DNA of 64,000 nucleotides. It comes from Oligoflexia bacterium. GTDB lineage: Bacteria; Bdellovibrionota_C; UBA2361; JBGSMV01. The stretch is from assembly GCA_019694515.1 (NCBI GenBank), contig JAIBBU010000006.1, positions 62,001 through 126,000 on the forward strand, written 5' to 3'. Numbering within the stretch: position 1 is the first letter of the stretch; every line of letters starts with the position of its first letter. A model generated the notes under the pieces. The model was not told the DNA's origin. It ran no database searches and saw nothing but the letters and a program-made list of their open reading frames with translations. Of the stretch, positions 33,883-43,219 are shown in pieces. The position numbers and the translations under genes are program-made.

Positions 33883-35424
33883 TTAAAATGAGGGCTCCCA
33901 TAGGCTTTTATGGGGGGTATTAGTCCGCTCCGAGAAGAACGGTTTTTCATTAAATTGAGAAAGTACAGTGAAATCTTCGTCGTGATAACATACCGAGAAA
34001 CTTGGCAAAATCTCCCGCCAGCGGGCTTCGAGGCCCGGCTCATTGACCAATAAAATGTAATCAGGCCAGACACTTTGCATCGCGGCAGAACGCTCGGAAC
34101 TCGTAGGATCTAGAGCTTTCGAGACGATATCGAGAGTGGAGTTTGGGTATAGCTCTTCGTATCGTCCATCGACCGCGATCTGATATTTGGGAAAACCCCG
34201 CCAGAGCGCGAAGCTGCCATTGTTAAAATCGACCAGCAATTTACCTCCGCGCCCCGCATCGCGTAACCATTCCATGGCGCCAACCGGAAATGAGGAATAA
34301 TCCAGGGTAAATCGATCGCTCTGCCACACGACTCGACTCAGAGTTAGAACGGCTCCGCAGAGACCAGCCGCTAGCAGTACGGCCGCGGCGCGTTTTAGTT
34401 TGAGGCTTAAGCTAGAAAAACGTGATTCCAGCGCTTGGACGACTACTAGGAAATAAGGCGCTCCAAAAACGCAGGCGCACATCGCAAAGAGGGCCGATAG
34501 TCGCTCACTTCTAAATGCCATTAGTGCTGATGCTGCGACGAAGCACAGATCCACAGATCGTACCTGCCGTGGGCTAACCAGCATACCGGCCGCGACAACT
34601 CCCAGAATTAGGATCGGGATAATTGATCGCACCGATCCCGGCATGATCGGAGCCCACTCACTAATGCTTGGGCGGGGCATTGAAATCGCTTCAAGAATAT
34701 AACTCCAGTAGCTGCCAAAGCCGTACGGGTTAATCGCCGTCGCAGCTACGCAAAGAGCCAGAACTGCCAAAACCGTTCGCGCCCGGCCGTTCTGCCACGA
34801 GCTCCGGTCCACCAGTGCGATCGCCAATAGCGCCAGACCGCTGACGAATCCGCCATGTGCGTTGCACCAAACCAGCATCAGTGGCGGTAAGAACCAAATC
34901 ACTGTGGAGGGCTGCGTGCGCAGCACACGGGCAAGCGCGAGCAGCGTTACGGGAATAAACAAATAGGTAAAAAGCTGTGAACGTACGGTGTTGCTCCAAA
35001 CGAAGCAGCTTTCAAGCACGCAGATCAGCAGCCATACGAGCAAGGCGGGCGAGTCGCCGGCGTAGCTTCTTACCGCGCGCTGCAGGAAGAAGATGCTGAT
35101 TGCAACCCCCGCTAACTTGGACCAAAAAAGTGCCAGCTCTCCGTGGGTAGAGAGTTGGTAAAAAATTAGCCCGGAGAGCCATTCATGATCGATCCAAATC
35201 GGCTTCTTTACGGTATAAGCAAAGGGGTCCTGCAGCGGTACGTGCCCCAGCACGGTGATTAGCCGGCCCATCGCCACCCGCGCAAAAAGATCGGGGTCGG
35301 CTCCCGTATATTGCAGCAGATACCAGGCCGCGATTAAAAGCACTGCGCAAAGCTGGGCACCAGGGCGCGCCAAGCGATCGCGGACCCGATCGGCAAATGT
35401 CTCGAAGATTCTGACAGCACTCAT
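33883..35424 (-). CDS. Multipass membrane protein, GT-C-like, function unknown
   Basis: Encodes 513 aa from ATG 35424, whose ATGA overlaps the mutM stop. The long upstream frame overlapping mutM is rejected. About ten hydrophobic helices span residues 20-390, and a soluble domain follows at about 400-510 (GAMEWLRDAGRGGKLLVDFNNGSFALWRG, VDGRYEELYP). The first loop carries DPDLFARVAMGRLI and DPFAYTVKKPIWIDHEWLSGLIFY, a pattern seen in many uncharacterised bacterial membrane proteins with a GT-C-type lipid-linked glycosyltransferase topology. The substrate is unknown. It is co-transcribed with recD2 and mutM. Confidence 0.78.
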   Translation of the reverse strand: MSAVRIFETFADRVRDRLARPGAQLCAVLLIAAWYLLQYTGADPDLFARVAMGRLITVLGHVPLQDPFAYTVKKPIWIDHEWLSGLIFYQLSTHGELALFWSKLAGVAISIFFLQRAVRSYAGDSPALLVWLLICVLESCFVWSNTVRSQLFTYLFIPVTLLALARVLRTQPSTVIWFLPPLMLVWCNAHGGFVSGLALLAIALVDRSSWQNGRARTVLAVLALCVAATAINPYGFGSYWSYILEAISMPRPSISEWAPIMPGSVRSIIPILILGVVAAGMLVSPRQVRSVDLCFVAASALMAFRSERLSALFAMCACVFGAPYFLVVVQALESRFSSLSLKLKRAAAVLLAAGLCGAVLTLSRVVWQSDRFTLDYSSFPVGAMEWLRDAGRGGKLLVDFNNGSFALWRGFPKYQIAVDGRYEELYPNSTLDIVSKALDPTSSERSAAMQSVWPDYILLVNEPGLEARWREILPSFSVCYHDEDFTVLSQFNEKPFFSERTNTPHKSLWEPSF

Positions 35425-36230
35425 CGCTTCTGACATCCCGGACAGAGATGTGTACCACGTTGCCCAACCACAATCCGTTTGATGGTGGTGCGACAGCGGG
35501 GGCAGCCATGGCCATCCCGTTGGTACACTCGCGGAACATAGCGGCCCCATGCCACCACGCCGTCACCGATGTGTGTGCCCTGGTTTTCAATCGCTTCTGA
35601 AAGGGTTTGCCGAATCGCCTGCAACAGTTTGGGCACACGCAGTTTGCTGATGCGGTTGGCGCGGGTGAGGGGATGGATCTTGGCGCGCCACAGCGACTCA
35701 TCGACATAAATATTTCCAATCCCGACGAGAAAGGCCTGATTTAGCAGCAGCGGCTTAATCGCGCCTTTCTTCAGCCGCAGCATGGCATAGAAGCGCTCCG
35801 GATCTAGCTCCGGATCAAGCGGCTCAGGGCCTAATTTGCCGGTGATGCGGCTATGGTCATCGACCAAATAGATACGGCCAAATTTCCGGGTATCATTGAA
35901 GACCAGTTTCTTCCCGTCGGCGAAGGACAGAATTACCCGGTCGTGTTTGGCCGGTTTGTAATTCCGCGATTCGATCTCCAGCACGCCGCTCATGCGCAAA
36001 TGGATTAGCATGAATTGCTGCTTGCCATTCCGACTGAGCTCAATCCGCAGATATTTGGCGCGCCGATCAATTCTGGTGATTTTGGCGCCTGCCAATTTCT
36101 TGGTAAAAAGCGCGCGCGCCGGGCAGGCGATGGTGCGATCCCAGTAAACGGCCACCGCGGCGATCCGTTTGCCGCCAATTTTACGCTGCAAATTGCGGGC
36201 GATCGTTTCGACCTCAGGCAGTTCCGGCAT
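35421..36230 (-). CDS. mutM: Formamidopyrimidine-DNA glycosylase (Fpg/MutM)
   Basis: Bifunctional base-excision repair glycosylase/AP lyase removing 8-oxoguanine and formamidopyrimidines. The 269 aa begin with catalytic Pro2 and Glu3 (MPELPEVETIARNL). They also show the conserved Lys in DRRAKYLRIEL, the H2TH region with GNIYVDESLWRAKIHPL, and the C-terminal zinc finger CPRC...CPGC. All key residues are present. Its start overlaps the end of recD2 by 17 bp and its end overlaps the next membrane-protein gene by 4 bp, giving a coupled DNA-repair operon. Confidence 0.96.
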   Translation of the reverse strand: MPELPEVETIARNLQRKIGGKRIAAVAVYWDRTIACPARALFTKKLAGAKITRIDRRAKYLRIELSRNGKQQFMLIHLRMSGVLEIESRNYKPAKHDRVILSFADGKKLVFNDTRKFGRIYLVDDHSRITGKLGPEPLDPELDPERFYAMLRLKKGAIKPLLLNQAFLVGIGNIYVDESLWRAKIHPLTRANRISKLRVPKLLQAIRQTLSEAIENQGTHIGDGVVAWGRYVPRVYQRDGHGCPRCRTTIKRIVVGQRGTHLCPGCQKR

Positions 36231-38487
36231 CTTCTACCTCCTCGTCCATCTCATAGCGCGGTGCGCCCGGATCGCAGATCTCTTTGATTCTCGTTCGCAG
36301 CATCGTGCCGCGCTTCTTGCTCTCCATGCGGCGTGTCGCAATTGCGAGGGCGCGGCGTGAACCGACGATTACGAGCAGACGCTTGGCGCGGGTCACGGCC
36401 GTATATAGGAGCTGCCGCTCCAAGAGATTGTAGTGTGATTCGTTCAGCGCCAGTACCACACACGGCATCTCCGAGCCCTGCGAGCGGTGTACCGTTAGGG
36501 CGTAGGCTAACGAAAGCTGTCCGACCTCGCCCTGTTCGTACTTAATCAGTCGGCCATCCCACATCTCTACCATCAGACTGCGGTCGTTCGGATCGATGCT
36601 GAATACATATCCGATATCACCGTTAAACACTCCGGCCTCATGCAGGTTGTAATTATTAACCCGCTGGCAGACTCGATCTCCGGGATAAAAACGGGTTTCA
36701 CCCAGCTGATAATACTCCGCGGTTGGACCATTCAGAGCGGGATTCAGCCGGGCTTGGAGCCGCCGATTGAGCTCTACTGTTCCGAGTGGCCCGCGATTGG
36801 AAGGCGTCAGTACTGAGATCTCTGTGTTTTCAAAACCAAACTTGCGCGGCAGCTGATCGGCAACCAAATTTTCAATCGTGGTTGCGGCCTCATCGGGGGT
36901 ATTCTTGGCTATAAAATATCCGTCGGTCTTGGTCACGCCGTCGGGTTCCGGAATGTTGGGCAACACCCCCGAATTGATCATGTGTGCAATGGTGTTGATG
37001 CTGGACTGTTCCGAGCGTCTGAAGAGCTGCGAAAGACTGGCAGTCTTAACTTCCGGCACCGAGATTAGATCAGCGAACACGCGCCCCGGTCCTACTGAAG
37101 GCAGTTGATCTTTGTCGCCTACCAGAATCAAGGTGGTTTTGGCGGAGACTGCGGAAAACAGAGAACGTGCCAGCCGAATATCAATCATCGATGATTCATC
37201 AATGATCAGGACATCACACGGTAGGGGATTGTTGGGGCCGTGTAGGAACGCATGACGGTGCGGGTCAAAGCGCAGCAGGCGGTGAATCGTGCTGCCCGGC
37301 AGACTCGTGACCTGCGACATGCGCTGGGCCGCCCGGCCGGTCGGAGCCGCCAGCAAGACTTTGCGCTTCAGGCGGCTAAAAACGGAGGTGAGGGCGCGAA
37401 TCACGGTGGTCTTTCCACAGCCTGGTCCGCCCGTAATGATCATCAGCTGATAATGGGTGGCATATTGAACCGATTGCCGCTGTTCCGCAGAAAACTTGAG
37501 ACCCAGTTCCTGCTCGGCTTTATTCAGCGCATCCTGAATATCGGCATCATTGGTGTTGTCAGCCTTAAGCGGGTCGAGGCGCCGCGCTACGAATCCCGCT
37601 ACAAATTCCTCAGCGCGCGCGAGATCCTCGAGGAAATAGCAGTCGTCTTTCTGAACAACGTACTGTTCCTTCAAGAGCTCCCGCAGCGCGTCCCCGAGAT
37701 CGTATTCATCCTGAAGTCCCAGCAGGGCGCGCGCGCGTCGGATTAGAACCTCATGCGACAGAAAACAATGTCCCTCATCGGAGGCTTGCTCCAGGGCGTA
37801 ATGCAGTCCGGCCTTTAACCGTTGCGGAGAGTCCGGCTTGAGACCAACGTTCAGGGCGATCGTGTCGGCCGTTAAAAATCCGATGCCGCGCATTTCGCGC
37901 GCCAGCAGGTAGGGATCGCGGGTAACGGTCTCGACTGCCCGGCTGCCATACCGTTCGTAAATGCGCGACGCCAGATTGGTCGAAACATTATGTTCGACTA
38001 GGAAGCGCATGATCTCGCGAATCTCACTTTGCTGGCGCAACGCCTCCGCCAGCAGCAGCGCCTTCTTGCGGCCCAAGCCTCGAACTGCGGCCAGCCGTTC
38101 CGGTTCGCGATGAATAATCTCCAAAGTTTCCGCCCCGAAGCGCTTTACGATCAACTTAGCGGTCTTGGGACCGATGCCTTTGATTAAGCCGCTCCCCAGG
38201 TACTTCTCAATCCCCTCTGCAGTTTCCGGAGTGATCTCAACGATCGAAATTGCATTTAGCTGCGGCCCAAACTTGGGATGTTTAGTATAGGCGCCGCGCA
38301 CCACCACGCTTGCGCCCTCACGCGCATCGATACAGGTTCCCACCACCGTCACCCCCTCGGCCTGATCAGCTACATTGAGCTTCAGCACGGAGTAGCCGTT
38401 GGAGGGATTTCTAAAGGTGATCCTGCGTATTACGCCACGTACTATTTCTTCGGCGGCGGATTCGTCGGTCTTGGGCATCGGGGGCAT
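36214..38487 (-). CDS. recD2: ATP-dependent DNA helicase RecD2
   Basis: SF1B 5'-3' helicase of the RecD2 class, which works without RecBC. The 757 aa hold an N-terminal OB-like domain, helix-hairpin-helix repeats (LGSGLIKGIGPKTAKLIVKRFG, LAAVRGLGRKKALLLAEAL) at about 97-150, and a helicase core with Walker A GGPGCGKT at 353-360. The Walker B region is LIIDESSMID, then GDKDQLPSVGPG and the UvrD-like C-terminal motif LAYALTVHRSQGSEM. This fits RecD2 and not RecD. It is the first gene of the mutM operon. An alternative start is Met4. Confidence 0.95.
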   Translation of the reverse strand: MPPMPKTDESAAEEIVRGVIRRITFRNPSNGYSVLKLNVADQAEGVTVVGTCIDAREGASVVVRGAYTKHPKFGPQLNAISIVEITPETAEGIEKYLGSGLIKGIGPKTAKLIVKRFGAETLEIIHREPERLAAVRGLGRKKALLLAEALRQQSEIREIMRFLVEHNVSTNLASRIYERYGSRAVETVTRDPYLLAREMRGIGFLTADTIALNVGLKPDSPQRLKAGLHYALEQASDEGHCFLSHEVLIRRARALLGLQDEYDLGDALRELLKEQYVVQKDDCYFLEDLARAEEFVAGFVARRLDPLKADNTNDADIQDALNKAEQELGLKFSAEQRQSVQYATHYQLMIITGGPGCGKTTVIRALTSVFSRLKRKVLLAAPTGRAAQRMSQVTSLPGSTIHRLLRFDPHRHAFLHGPNNPLPCDVLIIDESSMIDIRLARSLFSAVSAKTTLILVGDKDQLPSVGPGRVFADLISVPEVKTASLSQLFRRSEQSSINTIAHMINSGVLPNIPEPDGVTKTDGYFIAKNTPDEAATTIENLVADQLPRKFGFENTEISVLTPSNRGPLGTVELNRRLQARLNPALNGPTAEYYQLGETRFYPGDRVCQRVNNYNLHEAGVFNGDIGYVFSIDPNDRSLMVEMWDGRLIKYEQGEVGQLSLAYALTVHRSQGSEMPCVVLALNESHYNLLERQLLYTAVTRAKRLLVIVGSRRALAIATRRMESKKRGTMLRTRIKEICDPGAPRYEMDEEVEDAGTA

Positions 38488-38637
38488 TGTAGTGCAATTA
38501 GCGTAGATGAAAAATCAGATCGTAAAATTATTCGTCGATTTCCTCCAACTGTTGTCGGTTGCAATTTGGACCCTTGCTCGATATTCTAAAGCGCCCAGAC
38601 GTGGGGCCCAATATATTGATATGCTTACGGTTTGTAG

Positions 38638-39912
38638 ATGATCGATCTTAACCAGCTCAGAACTGATCCGGAACCTTTCGTAGCTGCCTGCCGAAAAAAG
38701 AGAATTAAATTCGACATTCCGGCGTTTCTCAAGCTCGACACCGAGTTTCGTGCGCTCAAGTCCAGCGTTGAAGCGCAGCGCTCGCAACAGAACGCATTCA
38801 GCAAAGAGTTGCCAAAGCTGAAAGATCCCGAGAAGAGCCAAAAGCTGGCGCAGATGAAGGAGCTAGCGGCCAAATTGAAGGAAGCAGAGGGGGAACTCAA
38901 AGGTTTAGAGGAACGCTGGCTCGCAGGCCAGCTATTGATTCCCTCGGTACCCTTGGACCGCGTCCCGGAGGGCAAGGACGATACCGAAAATAAGGAGATC
39001 CGTAGATGGGGAGAGATCCCGAAGTTTGCATTCAAAGCTAAAGATCATGTCGAGCTTGGCAAGCAGCTCGATATTTTGGATATCGAACGGGGCGTCAAGG
39101 TTGCGGGTGCAAGGAGTTATTTTCTAAAAGGCGACGGCACCCGGCTGCAGCATGCCCTGATGTCACTCGCGATGGATCACCTGCATCGCCGTAATTTCAT
39201 TCTGATGGACCCGCCGCATATTGTGAAGCATGAAATGATGGTAGGTACAGGCTATTTCCCCGGCGGAGAGGAGTCAGCCTATCACCTTGATCAGCGCGAT
39301 GACGGCTTTCATCTGATCGGCACCGCAGAGGTTCCCGTGACTTCTTATCACGCCGCTGAAATTTTGCCCGTGGCGGAGCTGCCGAAACGTTACGCCGGAT
39401 ATTCCCCCTGTTACCGGCGTGAAGCCGGGGCTTATGGCAAGGACACGCACGGCGCTTACCGCGTGCATCAATTCTACAAAGTGGAGCAGGTGATCGTTTG
39501 TAAAGCGGAACCAGCTGAGAGCGCCGCCATGCATGCCGAGTTATTGGGGAATGCGGAGGCGCTCATGCAGCTGCTGGAGCTGCCTTACCGCGTGGTGGAT
39601 GTGTGCAGCGGGGATCTGGGGCAGGGGCAAGTCTACAAAAACGATATTGAAGCGTGGATGCCGAGCCGCAATGCTTACGGCGAGACTCACAGCTGTTCAA
39701 CCTTCTACGATTTTCAGGCGCGCCGTCTGAATCTGCGCTACAAAGATGAAACGGGAAAGAATATTTTCTGTCACACTCTTAATAATACCCTGATCGCTTC
39801 CCCGCGCGTGCTGATCCCATTTCTAGAGGTGCATCAGAATGCGGATGGTTCGATTAATATTCCGCAGGCGCTGCGTCCCTATCTGGGAGGGCAGGAGCGC
39901 ATTAGCGCCTAG
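38638..39912 (+). CDS. serS: Seryl-tRNA synthetase
   Basis: Class II aminoacyl-tRNA synthetase charging tRNA-Ser. The 424 aa begin MIDLNQLRTDPEPFVAACRKK, then the tRNA-binding helical arm (about 35-100; LKSSVEAQRSQQNAFSKEL), motif 2 CYRREAGAYGKDTHGAYRVHQF, and motif 3 with LNNTLIASPRVLIPFLEVHQ. The active site is intact. It converges with the response-regulator gene downstream. Bases 38488-38637 separate it from recD2 and must hold both divergent promoters; none is strong. Confidence 0.97.
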   Translation: MIDLNQLRTDPEPFVAACRKKRIKFDIPAFLKLDTEFRALKSSVEAQRSQQNAFSKELPKLKDPEKSQKLAQMKELAAKLKEAEGELKGLEERWLAGQLLIPSVPLDRVPEGKDDTENKEIRRWGEIPKFAFKAKDHVELGKQLDILDIERGVKVAGARSYFLKGDGTRLQHALMSLAMDHLHRRNFILMDPPHIVKHEMMVGTGYFPGGEESAYHLDQRDDGFHLIGTAEVPVTSYHAAEILPVAELPKRYAGYSPCYRREAGAYGKDTHGAYRVHQFYKVEQVIVCKAEPAESAAMHAELLGNAEALMQLLELPYRVVDVCSGDLGQGQVYKNDIEAWMPSRNAYGETHSCSTFYDFQARRLNLRYKDETGKNIFCHTLNNTLIASPRVLIPFLEVHQNADGSINIPQALRPYLGGQERISA

Positions 39913-39948
39913 CGCCGTTTTGTCGCCGGGTACTTTCTTGCTGGCTCT

Positions 39949-40860
39949 TTAAGCGCTGCGTTTGGCGTCGCGCTTCTTCTGCTTGTCCAGCTCCTGATCG
40001 AAACGCTTCTGTGCAGAGAGCCAGTATGAGGGCGGACGTCCAATTGAACGCGCCAGCGCCTCGGCGATCGGAGCTGTCACAGGCGCTTTTCCATCCAGGA
40101 TGTTGGATAGTTCCTCGGCTGCTAAGTGCACCTTTTCCAAGAGCTTCTCGAGCTGGATGCCGCGCTGTTTCATGATCAGGCGGAGTTCCACCCCAGGGTG
40201 TAAAACCTTCTCCTTTTGCTGGCGCTTTTTGCCGTTCCCGCGATCTTTCGGGGGAGGAGCCGCCGCAAACTGATCAATCAGCATGTTGATCAGGGTGTCG
40301 GGCAGCTCGTGTTCCAAAGACTGAAGAGTTTTTGAAATGCTGCGCAGCGTGCGCATCGGGTAGCCGCCCGTTTCAGCGCCGTTTCCGACGATCACGGCCG
40401 CTTGATCTAAATGCTTAATGGCGCTCTGAATCAGAAATCCGGCCGCGCTCCTCATCCGAGCTTTGCGTTCGTCAGCGCTCATCACCTGCTTTGCCAGAGT
40501 GTCCATCAGCTGCATCATTGAAACGGTCGAGAAAGGCTCGCTAATGAATCCGTCGATGCCGCCCAAATACATCGCGGCGACACTCTCGCTTTTCTGATTG
40601 TTGGTATTCAAACACACGATTAGCTTTGCAGCGGGGCTCTTAGCGCGCGACTGCAGGTAGGCTGCAATCTCGGTGATGCCCTCATCTCCGATCGACGAAT
40701 TGACAAAGAGGTGAGTGAATCCGCCGGGGTCCTCGGCCACCGCCAAGGCCTGCTGCACGCTGCTGCATTGCCGGATGCGTGGCCGGTTCTCGACTGCCGC
40801 GAGCACGGTTTTAAGACGGGATCTGGAGTCCGGATCCGCGTCGACGATCAAAATAAACAT
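39949..40860 (-). CDS. Pseudo-receiver domain fused to a HigA-like HTH
   Basis: Encodes 303 aa. Residues 1-125 have the receiver fold (MFILIVDADPDSRSRLKTVL). The phosphoacceptor position reads VNS (Asn54 in place of Asp), and the conserved Lys near the end of the fold is Glu108 (GFISEPFS), so it cannot be phosphorylated in the usual way. Residues about 135-200 are helical. From 221 on there is a HigA/XRE-type helix-turn-helix (HPGVELRLIMKQRGIQLEKL, SNILDGKAPVTAPIAEALARSIG, PSYWLSAQKRFDQEL), the pattern of HigA antitoxins. No HigB toxin adjoins it. It abuts the HDOD/GAF-like gene, implying an operon. A phosphorylation-independent DNA-binding regulator is inferred. Confidence 0.8.
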   Translation of the reverse strand: MFILIVDADPDSRSRLKTVLAAVENRPRIRQCSSVQQALAVAEDPGGFTHLFVNSSIGDEGITEIAAYLQSRAKSPAAKLIVCLNTNNQKSESVAAMYLGGIDGFISEPFSTVSMMQLMDTLAKQVMSADERKARMRSAAGFLIQSAIKHLDQAAVIVGNGAETGGYPMRTLRSISKTLQSLEHELPDTLINMLIDQFAAAPPPKDRGNGKKRQQKEKVLHPGVELRLIMKQRGIQLEKLLEKVHLAAEELSNILDGKAPVTAPIAEALARSIGRPPSYWLSAQKRFDQELDKQKKRDAKRSA

Positions 40861-42393
40861 TTAGCGCAGCCCTAAACAGTCGTTTAGCGTTTGGCGTAAA
40901 GCTTTGTAGATCAAGAGCACGTTGCTGTCGCGATCGCGCAGCATCTCTTCGGAAATTTCCAAGTATAGGACTCCGGCCTTTTGATGGTCGCCCATCGCGC
41001 CGGCGACATATGAAACATTCTGGCCGCCCACCTCGGCGCGATCTTCCATAATCGGATATTGGCAGCGAAAGGCCGCTACGATCGGATCGAAGCTGGAGGA
41101 TCCGGCGTTGTACATTACAGATTTGAAATGGTTCAAGCTGGTGTCGCCGATCGCCAGCCTAGGCACTAGCATTAGTGAGTCCGGTTCGATTAGGTAGATG
41201 CAGCCGCGCGCGAAACCAGCTGTTGGAATGACCTCTTTGGTGAGCTTGTCGATATTGCTTTTGGCGATGGTATTGCCGTCGATCGTTTCATACAGGCCCT
41301 GCAGCGATTCTTGAATACGCTCGGGGCAATGCTTGCAATAGGTATTGTGAGCGAAAAGGGAACGTCCGCCGCTCGCTTTGCTCGGGGTGACTGTCGTGAC
41401 AGGGGCAAAGTCCTTTGGAAAGCGGAATACATCCGGCATCGTCTGCGCATAAAATTCGCAGTTCTTTTCGAGCTTGGCTCGGATTTGGCGCATGCCATCG
41501 GGGCCTAGCATGCCTTCGATCTGCGAGCGCGCTTCGTTCCAGTCGAGTTTTGCTGAGGGGTAGTGCTCGGGATCGGCAGCGCGGGCTAAAGCCTCGCCAA
41601 TTTTGCAGATGCGATCGAGCGTGTCGGCGGTATGCGTTGAAATCTCTGATTCCTGCGCCTCTTCGCGCGCGTAGGTATCTCCCATGCCGATGCGCAGGGT
41701 GGAGGGAAAACCGAGCTTGCGCGCGATCGTTAATCCCAGCAAGGTAGGGGAGAATCCCAATATCTTGCCAAGCACGGCCTCGAGTTTATCTTTTGGTTTG
41801 AGGGTTGAAACGGCACGTTTGTAGACATGCGGATAGTTCCAGGAGATCAGCAGCAGACCCAGCTGCCGGAAAGTTGCGCAGGAATATCCGAGCTGCGGCT
41901 CTAGATTTTGTTTGGACGCCAGCACTTCCGCGGCTGAGGAGCTGATCAAAGCACTCTTGAGCCGGGCGCCCTGAAGCTCGCTCATATCAGATAAGCGATG
42001 GGAGGAGATCTCTGATTCACGTGAGCCCAAAACCACCTCGAGCTCACTCCACTCGGCGTTCTTCAATACATCATCCGGAGACGCCGCGTCACTGAGTAGC
42101 GATCCATTTTCAATTAGCCGCTTGATCGACCAGGTGAAGAGCGCCGAGTCTTTCTTGAGATCATTCAATAGCTCGAGGCGATTGACCTTGTAACGGTTGC
42201 TGGCGACACCTTCCTGCACCTGCTGAAGCACAGCCGGATTGACCGGAAACCACGACTGCATGCAGTGCGTCACAGCGAGTTCAAGCTGTCGATCGGCGCC
42301 CTGGTTGCCGCCGCTTGATTGTGGTAAGTCTGGCACGACCGATTTCCTTTCTTCCCGCCTAAATGAACCGGCGGAAGTAGTCTGGTTCTTCAC
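40861..42393 (-). CDS. HDOD-like protein with C-terminal GAF-like domain
   Basis: Encodes 510 aa. Residues about 35-265 resemble a divergent HDOD domain (VNRLELLNDLKKDSALFTWSIKRLIENGS, SALISSSAAEVLA, CATFRQLGLLLISWNYPHVYKRA, ILGFSPTLLGLTIARKLGFPSTLRIGMG) without the HD metal residues. Residues about 355-505 look GAF-like (EVIPTAGFARGCIYLIEPDSLMLVPRLAIG, AGVLYLEISEEML). A four-Cys segment (YCKHCPERIQ) lies in the linker. There is no membrane segment. The following gene starts immediately after its stop, and the two probably form a ligand sensor plus DNA-binding output. Ligand unknown. Confidence 0.72.
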   Translation of the reverse strand: MKNQTTSAGSFRREERKSVVPDLPQSSGGNQGADRQLELAVTHCMQSWFPVNPAVLQQVQEGVASNRYKVNRLELLNDLKKDSALFTWSIKRLIENGSLLSDAASPDDVLKNAEWSELEVVLGSRESEISSHRLSDMSELQGARLKSALISSSAAEVLASKQNLEPQLGYSCATFRQLGLLLISWNYPHVYKRAVSTLKPKDKLEAVLGKILGFSPTLLGLTIARKLGFPSTLRIGMGDTYAREEAQESEISTHTADTLDRICKIGEALARAADPEHYPSAKLDWNEARSQIEGMLGPDGMRQIRAKLEKNCEFYAQTMPDVFRFPKDFAPVTTVTPSKASGGRSLFAHNTYCKHCPERIQESLQGLYETIDGNTIAKSNIDKLTKEVIPTAGFARGCIYLIEPDSLMLVPRLAIGDTSLNHFKSVMYNAGSSSFDPIVAAFRCQYPIMEDRAEVGGQNVSYVAGAMGDHQKAGVLYLEISEEMLRDRDSNVLLIYKALRQTLNDCLGLR

Positions 42394-42491
42394 CTTAACA
42401 GTCGGTATTTATTGGGATTCGGTTTAGTCGTAAATTGCGCTCAGGGTGGGAATCGGTCGTTCCCAGGGCGGATCTGCCTAGTGTTATTAAT

Positions 42492-43136
42492 ATGTTAAAG
42501 ATTTTCCCGGTTTTGGTGACCCCCTTCATGCAGAACTGCCGGATCCTCAGCTGCGGCTCGGACCCGCGGGCAGTGGTGGTGGACCCCGGGGGCGACGTAG
42601 CCGAAATCGAGGCAGTCTTAAAACGGAATGGATTGGAATGCCGTGAGATTTGGCTGACCCATTCACACCTCGATCACTGCGGTGGTGTTCATGTGCTCAA
42701 AGAGAGAACCGGGGCGCGCCTCTTCGCCCATCCGCTAGAAAGCGAGATGCGGCAGCGTGTTAAAGATCTTTGCCTGCTTTATGGCTTGCCGCACGGTTCA
42801 ATGGAGGATTGTCCCGAGCCGGAGGAATATATTTCAGGTGGTGAAACGCTCTTGCTGGGCGATCTCAGTTTTCAGGTGCTCTTCACACCGGGCCACTCGC
42901 CCGGGCATGTCTGTTTTTATAATCAGCCCTCCAGGACTTTGCTCGCCGGAGATACCTTATTCGCCGGTTCAATTGGCCGCACGGACCTCCCGGGTGGGGA
43001 CCATCAGACCCTGCTGCGCTCGATTAGAGAATCGATTTTGGGACTGCCCAGTGATACAGTGGTGATGCCGGGGCATGGGCCCGACACCACCATAGGAATT
43101 GAGAAGCACAAGAACCCCTTCTTGAATCCTGGTTAA
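42492..43136 (+). CDS. MBL-fold metallo-hydrolase (glyoxalase II-like)
   Basis: Metallo-beta-lactamase-fold hydrolase of the YcbL/glyoxalase II-like group, 214 aa from ATG 42492; the longer frame to 42435 lacks support. Metal-binding motifs are THSHLDHCGG (H-x-H-x-D-H), the second-site His in FTPGHSPGHVCFY, Asp in LLAGDTLFAGSIGRTDLPGG, and the C-terminal VMPGHGPDTTIG. This pattern fits hydrolysis of thioesters such as S-lactoylglutathione. It is too short for a full GloB, which carries an extra helical domain. It is a single gene, divergent from the HDOD operon. Confidence 0.9.
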   Translation: MLKIFPVLVTPFMQNCRILSCGSDPRAVVVDPGGDVAEIEAVLKRNGLECREIWLTHSHLDHCGGVHVLKERTGARLFAHPLESEMRQRVKDLCLLYGLPHGSMEDCPEPEEYISGGETLLLGDLSFQVLFTPGHSPGHVCFYNQPSRTLLAGDTLFAGSIGRTDLPGGDHQTLLRSIRESILGLPSDTVVMPGHGPDTTIGIEKHKNPFLNPG

Positions 43137-43219
43137 AGCGCTGCTTGAAATAATAGTCGGATGATTATTTCGCGGAGCGGATTTGCTGAAGATTACTAGT
43201 TAGGGTTGCGGAGACAAAC

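Noticed and set aside
33774..34073. Separate small minus-strand gene after the membrane protein
   Set aside because: It overlaps the end of the 513-aa membrane-protein gene in another frame, with no ribosome site or motif.
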